A stretch of 64,000 nucleotides of DNA from Hydractinia symbiolongicarpus (Eukaryota > Cnidaria > Hydrozoa > Anthoathecata > Hydractiniidae). This document shows positions 58,155 to 64,000 of this stretch, one piece after another. The notes below the pieces were generated by a model that made no database searches, was not told where the DNA came from, and worked only from the letters and a program-made list of their open reading frames with translations. The translations under genes were made by a program, and so were the position numbers. Location of the stretch: NCBI RefSeq assembly GCF_029227915.1, contig NC_079882.1, positions 18,056,501 to 18,120,500 on the forward strand, read 5' to 3'. Each line of letters opens with the position of its first letter. Within the stretch, counting starts at the first letter, position 1.

Positions 58155-58900
58155 TTGGAAATGAGCCATTTTATATGTGTCATATGTAATCGTTCTTTAT
58201 ATAAGCGGTCAATTAAATTCTTTCGCCACGTCGATTATCCTGCTATTTTGGAAGAACATTTTCGTTTCAGAGTACAAAGTTTTGATGGCAAAGAATACAT
58301 GTGTGCAACATGCCATTCAAAACTTACAGAAGGAAAAATTCCTTCCCAAGCTGTATCTAATAATCTCCAAATGTTTGATCTCCCAGAATCAATGAGCACA
58401 TTAGAACGATAAGAAAAAATTGTTATATCTAAAAGAATTTTATTCAAACGAATTGCAATAATACCTAAAGGTCAGTGTCCTAAGATAAGAGGTGCAATAT
58501 GTAATGTTCCAATAAAAACCGATGAAATAAGCAATGTCTTACCAAGAGGAATTGATAACAATGGTGTAGTGCAAGTTGCGTTAAAGAAAAAACTCAATTT
58601 CAAATCTAACGTTTGCTTAGAATCGATAAGGCCAGATGTTATTTGGGAAGTTCTTTGTTATCTGAAACTGGTTAACCCTCTTTATTCAAATATTGAAATT
58701 AACCTCACAAACATACCACCTTCCTGGATTAATTTAACATCTAAACATGAAACTGGAGAAAGTGAAAATAAAATGAACGTTGATTTTGCAATAAAATCGA
58801 CATCGAATAATAATATCGGTGATGTAATTCGGATATCACACGAAAAGACAAGTACCGCTTTCCCCGACCAAGTATTTCAACCAAAGATTACTGAATTATA
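58155..58900 (+). pseudogene. DUF6570 region of Helitron
   Basis: The first frame (58155-58412) reads HFICVICNRSLYKRSIKFF, then EYMCATCHSKLTEGKIPSQA and FDLPESMSTLER. Cys pairs CVIC and CATC fit the DUF6570 zinc-binding part. After a stop it continues KRIAIIPKGQCPKIRGAICN, VPIKTDEISNVLPRG, VALKKKLNFKSNVCLESIRP, VIWEVLCYLKLVNPLYSNIE (second frame 58569-58901). DUF6570 lies just before Helitron_like_N in many Helitron proteins; its role is unknown. Confidence 0.8.
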
Positions 58901-59374
58901 GACAGAAGTTTGCCTCTGATACTGACTATATATTTTTTGCTCATGCAGTGACTCAACATCTTAATTCAAATAGTCGCATAAACATCGACATGCAAAAAAT
59001 TAAAGCAGATGGTCTTACAGCAGGAATGATCTCTGCGAATTTTAAGGAAGAGTTAAGTCATTTATAGCCAGTGACGATGTTTTTACATTTATGAACACGT
59101 TGAAAGGAACTGATGCATATTGGAAGCGAAGATTTGGCTTTGGTAAGACAGCTAGGAATTCCAACATTTTTTATGACTTTGTCCTGCACAGACTTAAGAT
59201 GGAATGAACTGGTTAAAATCATCACTAAATTAAAAGGTAATGACATATCTGAAGAAGAAATCTAAAATCTAAATTATTATCAAAGAACAGAGATTCGTAA
59301 CAGTAATCCAGTTCTTCTAGCCAGACATTTCCAATACAGAGTTGAGACCTTTTTTAAAACCATAACGGACCATT
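58900..59374 (+). pseudogene. Helitron_like_N region, cut by LINE
   Basis: YIFFAHAVTQHLNSNSRINI, MQKIKADGLTAGMISANFKE, FTFMNTLKGTDAYWKRRFGF and EWNELVKIITKLKGNDISEE match the region before the Rep core, followed by ARHFQYRVETFFKTI. The LINE insertion follows directly. Confidence 0.82.
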
Positions 59375-59417
59375 CATCATCATCAACGGACCATTCATCA
59401 ACATCATCATTCTCGGC

Positions 59418-60005
59418 TTAACGTCCGTTTTCCATGCTGGCATGGGTTGGACGGGGTATATTAATGACCCTCTTCCAATCTGATCTAGACTGTGTTAAAT
59501 CTAAACTCAACTTCCTCTGTATCAAGTCTGTCCTTATAACCTCCTGCCAAGTCTTTCTCGGTCTGCCTCTGGGCTTTGCCCCAGGAACTATCAAGTCTCT
59601 ACACTTTCTTACCCAATTATCCTCCTCTATTCTTTCCAAGTGCCCCAGCAAATTCAATCTTTTTATCTGGATAACATCTTTAATTCTACGGAGACTTAGC
59701 CTGCTTCTTAGCTCATCTGAACTCTTTCTGTCTCTCAGACTGGCGTTACACATCCACCTAACCATTCTCATATCATTCCTTTCTAAACGGTCAAGATCTT
59801 CCTGCTTCACTGCCCATGTCTCACTACCGTACAACATAACACTTCTTACACAGGCCTCATACAACCTACCTTTTACCTCAATTGACAGGGCTCTGCTAGT
59901 CAACAAAGGAAGTAACTCTTTGAACTTTTTCCAAGCAGAACCTATCCTGCAAGTAACACTTCTTCCAACACCCCCTTCACTGCCCAACATATCACCTAAG
60001 TAACA
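59418..60005 (-). pseudogene. LINE C-terminal domain
   Basis: Resumes after the SINE with CYLGDMLGSEGGVGRSVTCR, then RLYEACVRSVMLYGSETWAV, LRDRKSSDELRSRLSL, KRLNLLGHLERIEEDNWVRK, KPRGRPRKTWQEVIRTDL, ending SMENGR. These are standard C-terminal blocks of the group. Removing the SINE and one TGT would restore a continuous reading phase. Confidence 0.9.
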
Positions 60006-60360
60006 GAGATAGATAGATAGATAGATGTGCATATTTTACATGGCTAGCCTCACAAATATCGAGGGATATACCCTGTCTATTATTTCCAGGAGGGGCCATG
60101 GCGTAGATGGAGAGTCCTAGAGTATTTAATGCTCATTTTGAGCTACGCAGACCCAATTGGAGCCCGCGCTGTACTAGACAACTCCCGGCAACATCCAACG
60201 GCCCACACAGTGTGCCATCTTCCCAATTTCCCTCACATGGCTTGGGTTAACCCGGGGCTATGGTAACATTCACTCGCCCATGTTGAATCGCCGTCAAGAG
60301 GAATCGAACCCCGGTCTCCCGCACAGAGTACGAGAGCTATAACCACTAATCTACGGCGCC
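60006..60360 (-). mobile_element. tRNA-derived SINE, apparently full length
   Basis: On the minus strand: GGCGCCGTAGATTAGTGGTT with box A TAGATTAGTGGTTATAGC, box B GGTTCGATTCCT (60299-60310), then a tRNA-unrelated body (GTGAATGTTACCATAGCCCC, GGGTTAACCCAAG, GGGTCTGCGTAGCTCAAAAT, CAGGGTATATCCCT) and an (ATCT)n tail. Pol III would transcribe it from the internal boxes. It is flanked by TGT on both sides inside the LINE. A 5'-truncated relative is at 29414-29684. Confidence 0.92.
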
Positions 60361-60972
60361 ACAAAAGAAGTTCTCAACTATCTCTAACGAGCCACTGTTG
60401 TACATCATTAAAGCTGGAAATACTTCATTCTCTATAATCTCACCTTTGCAACGCTTGCATACAAACTGAATGTCAGCTCTTAACCTTCCACTAATACTAC
60501 TGCACTTCTTATGTACCCAATGCTTGCAAGTCTGACAAAAAATTGAGTTACTACCAACCCCTTTCCTGCAAACTCCACAAGGCCACTTTCCGACTACAAG
60601 GTCACACTTGGCTGCAATGCTACTAATCATGACTTTAGACTTTGCTGTGTTTACCTTTAGCCCTTTCTCTTCTAGTCCTTTCTTCCACTTCTCAAACTTT
60701 TCAACTAATTCTTCCATCGACTCTGCTATGAGAACCAAATCATCTGCATACAATAACTCCCATGGACAACCTGTTCTGAACTCCATCGACAGCGCTTCTA
60801 AGACTAGAATAAACAACAAAGGACTAAGTACAGAACGCTGATGTACACCAACATTTACACTAAATTCATCACTAAGTGAATCGTTAATCCTGACACGACT
60901 TCTAGCATTGCTGTACATAGACTGTACAATTGTAACTAGCCACTCATCCACACCTAATTTTCTCATAGTCCA
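60361..60972 (-). pseudogene. LINE RT second half and zinc-binding region
   Basis: Same frame as the upstream part, after one TAG. VNVGVHQRSVLSPLLFILVL is motif B, WELLYADDLVLIAES is motif C with intact YADD, and VNTAKSKVMIS follows. Then PCGVCRK...ICQTCKHWVHKKC...CKRC is a PHD-like zinc-binding stretch common in this LINE group. The frame ends by reading a few codons (CGAVD, stop) into the SINE at 60360. Confidence 0.9.
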
Positions 60973-62796
60973 CTAAATAACTTTACGTGGCACTCTATCA
61001 AAAGCTTTCTTTAAATCTACAAAGGCAAAATAGAGATTCTTTCTCTTTTCTAAATACTTTTCCTGAAGCTGTCTGAGTAAAAATATTGCATCTGTAGTGC
61101 CACGCCCTGGAACAAAACCAAATTGCATCTTATCTATATCAATTCTTTCTTTAAGTAACTTATCAATCACTCTTTCAATAACTTTCATTACTTGATCAAC
61201 CAACTTCAAACCTCTATAGTTACCCCTTTCTAATGCATCACCCTTAGCCTTGAAACAATTCACTATTACACGTGACTGCCACTCACTCGGAATAGCACCA
61301 TCCTTTATAATCTGGTTAGCAAGACTTGTAATAAGCTCAACTCCAATATATCCAGATGCTTTTACCATCTCTGCAACAATACCTGATACTCCTGCAGCCT
61401 TGCCAATCTTCAATTTCCTAATAGCCTCCACTACCCATTCTGTCTTGATCTGCATAGCTGGCCCTTCTACAACATCATCATCAGACAAATTATCCTCGTC
61501 CCAATCAAACTCAGTGTTAAGCAACCTCTGATAATGATTCTTCCAAGCTACCCTTTTCTCCTCCTCTGTGCTAGCCAAAACACCTTCATCAATACGTATA
61601 CACTTCTCACCTACAACATCTTGATTAGTCTTCTTTATTTGCTTTGCTATCTTGAATACCTCATTGCGCTGGTCTTCCCTTGTTAACACATCTGCAAATC
61701 TGTTTCTCTCTGCTTCTGATTTTGCCTTATACACTGCTGTACGAGCGTGACGCTTAGCTTCTAAGTAAACATTTTTACTACCACCTGACTTCCACTCTTT
61801 CCAAAGTTTCCTCTTTTCCTTTATACACTGGTCAACCTCATTATTCCACCACCAGGTCTGTCTATGTCTAGCTGGTCCTTTCGTCCACCCACAGGTATCA
61901 TCAGAAGCTTCTAGAAGACAATTCTTCAAAGTAGTCCAAGTACTTTCAACATTGTCCCTATCGCATTGACCATTGTGGGCTAACTGCTGAACTTTTGCAC
62001 TAAATTGTCTTGCTACAATCTCTTCCTTCAGCGTCCATACTTTTCGACGGGGCCTGTACTTTCCCTTGGCTTCTTTAACACTCTTCAAGATAATATCACA
62101 AACCAGCAACCTATACTGGGAAACACACTCTTCCCCCGATATAACTTTCACGTCCTTCACCACTTTCTTGTCTGACTTTCTAATCAGGAAGTAATCTGTC
62201 TGACTCTTACTGAATGATGTGTTGCAAACCACCATGTTTGTTGCCATTCCAAACTCAAGCAATCTCTCCCCTTCCTTATTTCTGCTCCCAAATCCATAGC
62301 CTCCATGCACACCTCTATAACCTTCAGATGGCTTCCCAACATGACCATTAAAGACGCCGCCCACCATGACAAGTTCAGTGTCTCCAAACTTTGATGTGAC
62401 TGCTATTAACTCATCATAAAACTTATCTTTATCTTCCTCACTGAGTCCACACTGTGGAGCATAAACTGACAGAAAAGTGACAATCCTATTACCTATCAAA
62501 AACTTTATCACTATAATACGACTATTAACACGCATAACATCTATTACTTTTTCTACCCACTTCTCTGCAACGAATATGCCAACTCCTCCATATCCATCAC
62601 TATTACTAATCCAAAAAAGCTTATACCTTGCCCTCCTACCTTCCACAAATCTCACTGAAGCTCCTCTCCACCTGACTTCCTGAACACAACACATATCAAC
62701 AGATCTATGTTCTAACATTTCAACTACTTCACCTGCTCTACCTCTCAGAGTACCAACATTTACACTAGCCATCCTCAACCTAGTGTTATCTACCAT
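60973..62796 (-). pseudogene. LINE endonuclease and first half of RT
   Basis: 607 codons. The endonuclease domain (residues about 8-235) shows MASVNVGTLRGRAGEV, VQEVRWRG, GGVGIFV and LSVYAPQCGLSEEDK. GGVFNGHVG has Val for the catalytic Asp (GDFNxH), and QYRLLVCD has Tyr for the catalytic His. A linker follows, then the RT fingers: IRKLKIGKAAGVSGIVAEMV, IPSEWQSRVIVNCFKAKGD, NYRGLKLVDQVMKVIERVID, MQFGFVPGRGTTDAIFLLRQ, and motif A FAFVDLKKAFDRVPRKVI. It stops at TAG (60973), probably a former Trp codon. Needed for target-primed reverse transcription; inactive here. Confidence 0.9.
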
Positions 62797-62797
62797 T

Positions 62798-64000
62798 AGG
62801 TAAAGTAAACTACTACGCCATTAGAGTTGAATTTCAGGTAAGAGGTAGCCCACACATCCACTCTTTATTATGGGTTGTTAATGCACCGATTTTACGTAGC
62901 CATAATAAGAAAGAATTATTGCATTTGTGGATAACATAGTTAAATGCCAGCTTCATAATAAAGAAAGCAACCCAGTTCTTCACAAACTAGTTTCGACATA
63001 TCAAACACATTCTCATTCCAAATCTTGTCGTTAGTATAAAAAAATTGTCGATACTCTTTCGGGAAATTTTTTACAGACCATACAATTGTCGCTGAGCCTT
63101 TACCTGACAACATCTCTAAGGAAGAAAGGGAAACACAGTTAAGGGAAAGGAAGACTATACTAGAAAAAGTAAAAACTTACATAGATTCAAATTTGAATCC
63201 AAGATTAAACAATACTCTACATCCAGATGAGCCTAGTTATACCCAACCAGGTACAATTGAAGAAATTCTTCAAAGTTTAGCCATTACAAAAGAATAGTAT
63301 GAACACGCACTGAGCATATCTCCTGATAACGGATTTCAAATTCACTTTCGAAGGCTTCCAGGTTCTTGTTTTATTAATAATTATTTTACTGAGGGTTTGA
63401 TGGCATGGGAAGCCAACATAGACATTCAGCCTGTTCTTGATTATTATAAAGCAGTTTTTTACATGTGCGCTTATCTCTCTAAAACTGAAGACGAATCTTC
63501 AGAAGCGATGAAAAAGGCGGCATCACAAGCATTAGAAACTGGTGATTCGTTATTTGTACAAATGAAATCAATTGCAAATGCTTATCAAAATCGTGAAATG
63601 TCAGTTCAAGAAGCAGTTGCTATTATAATGCCAGAAATATGGTTTCCAAATGACATTTCCAGCTGTAGTTTTTGCAAATAGTAACATTCCTGAAAAGCGA
63701 TACAGGGTATGTCGTAACGAAGAAGAAATTTTAAGTTTACCAGCAGACAGTACGGATATTTTTAAACGAAACATGTTGGATAGATAATGGATAGACCGAA
63801 TCCAGAATTTAAAAAGGCAAATATCCCATGTTGGAACAAATGTGTTATGCTGAGTTCTTGTCAACCTACTCTATGAAAATAAAACCAAAACCTGAAGATG
63901 AAGATGACAGCCAACCAGAAGTACTTGAAGAAATAATAACTGAGATTCAAATCGAATCTCTTTATCCAAAAACTATACCTCTGATGTCATGTTAAACTTG
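62798..64000 (+). pseudogene. Helitron HUH Rep core and following region, broken
   Basis: [20 protein letters not shown] continues [14 protein letters not shown] is the metal-binding HUH motif. After frameshifts, open frame 63397-63681 reads MMAWEANIDIQPVLDYYKAV and FYMCAYLSK, where the Tyr pair separated by three residues fits the catalytic Y2 motif, then IANAYQNREMSVQEAVAII. It continues VFANSNIPEKRYRV, LPADSTDIFKRNMLD and AEFLSTYS-like sequence in other frames to the window end. The helicase domain is expected beyond. Confidence 0.85.

Larger units (their letters stand above)
59369..62797 (-). mobile_element. RTE-like LINE inserted in the Helitron Rep domain
   Basis: One coding region (apurinic-like endonuclease, RT, C-terminal domain) ends PTHASMENGR and is followed almost directly by a GATGAT tail, as in RTE-type elements with very short 3' ends. 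ACCATT is present at both borders (59369-59374 and 62792-62797), a likely 6-bp target duplication. The Helitron resumes at once with [20 protein letters not shown]. The start ATG at 62794-62796 lies in the target duplication, so the element is 5'-truncated and its natural N-terminus is lost. RTE clade is probable, not certain. Confidence 0.85.
56700..64000 (+). mobile_element. Autonomous Helitron (lineage 2) with 2A-like motif and cysteine protease region, interrupted by a LINE; runs off the window
   Basis: Coding blocks in order: 2A-like motif and C76-like protease (57058-57650), basic repeats (57720-58130), DUF6570 (58155-58900), Helitron_like_N (58900-59370), LINE insertion (59375-62791), HUH Rep core (62800 onward) with HIH and the paired Tyr, then the Rep C-terminal part. 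The helicase would lie past 64000. The product would start rolling-circle transposition by nicking. Several stops and frameshifts make this copy dead. The 5' terminus was not located. Confidence 0.85.

Noticed and set aside
59434-60003. 189-codon plus-strand open frame
   Set aside because: Exact antisense of the LINE C-terminal coding region, with no independent motif.
60289-60360. Possible tRNA gene
   Set aside because: Boxes A and B are present but the acceptor stem does not close and the sequence continues into the SINE body and (ATCT)n tail.
61250-62683. Plus-strand open frames over the LINE
   Set aside because: Antisense shadows of the 607-codon endonuclease/RT frame.
51051-64000. More ATM exons upstream of 51050
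   Set aside because: I looked for sequences coding for the segment before LICQVYESIGEED, flanked by splice sites, and found none I could defend.

Overview
This window is AT-rich animal genomic DNA. Genes are split by GT-AG introns and there are no operons or ribosome-binding sites. The transposon content (RTE-like and R2-type LINEs, a Penelope element, Helitrons with many CTAG-ended derivatives, a THAP/P-like element, piggyBac- and hAT-like MITEs, a tRNA-derived SINE) suggests a cnidarian, perhaps a hydrozoan. That assignment is inference and the species is not recognised.

The only host gene recognised is on the minus strand: 20 consecutive exons of an ATM (PIKK family) kinase, from 51050 down to 4761. 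The exons chain in frame across every junction (2374 nt, 791 codons). They cover most of the FAT domain and the first part of the kinase domain, ending shortly after the [17 protein letters not shown] segment. The first exons (N-terminal solenoid) and the last exons (catalytic loop, FATC) were not found and probably lie outside the window. All but the outermost mobile elements sit in ATM introns.

Layout. 1-4760: intron after the last visible exon, with a piggyBac-like MITE, a short hAT-like repeat and two small tandem repeats. 4761-9696: two kinase-domain exons around a 4.7 kb intron with nothing recognised. 9697-21469: an 11.8 kb intron holding a P-like THAP element with 8-bp target duplications, a decayed autonomous Helitron (Rep/helicase) split by three head-to-tail non-autonomous Helitrons, and a 1.5 kb TIR element. 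21470-22755: six exons. 22756-29746: intron with a 5'-truncated LINE whose polyprotein runs RT - CCHC - restriction-like endonuclease - ubiquitin-specific protease (USP) domain, abutting a truncated SINE. 29747-39939: six exons. 39940-45315: intron with three more Helitron derivatives and a long (CTGT)n tract. 45316-51050: six exons, a foldback palindrome and more Helitron copies. 51051-64000: intron or upstream region with a hAT-like MITE, a Penelope remnant, a cluster of short Helitron ends, and a second autonomous Helitron. This Helitron carries a 2A-like motif, a C76-like cysteine protease region, DUF6570 and a HUH Rep. It is interrupted by an RTE-like LINE, which is itself interrupted by the SINE.

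All transposon coding regions seen here are broken by stops, frameshifts, insertions or active-site changes. The ATM exons are intact. The most unusual items are the LINE with a C-terminal USP domain, the 2A-plus-protease Helitron, the three-level nest at 57-64 kb, and the P-like element reduced to its THAP module.
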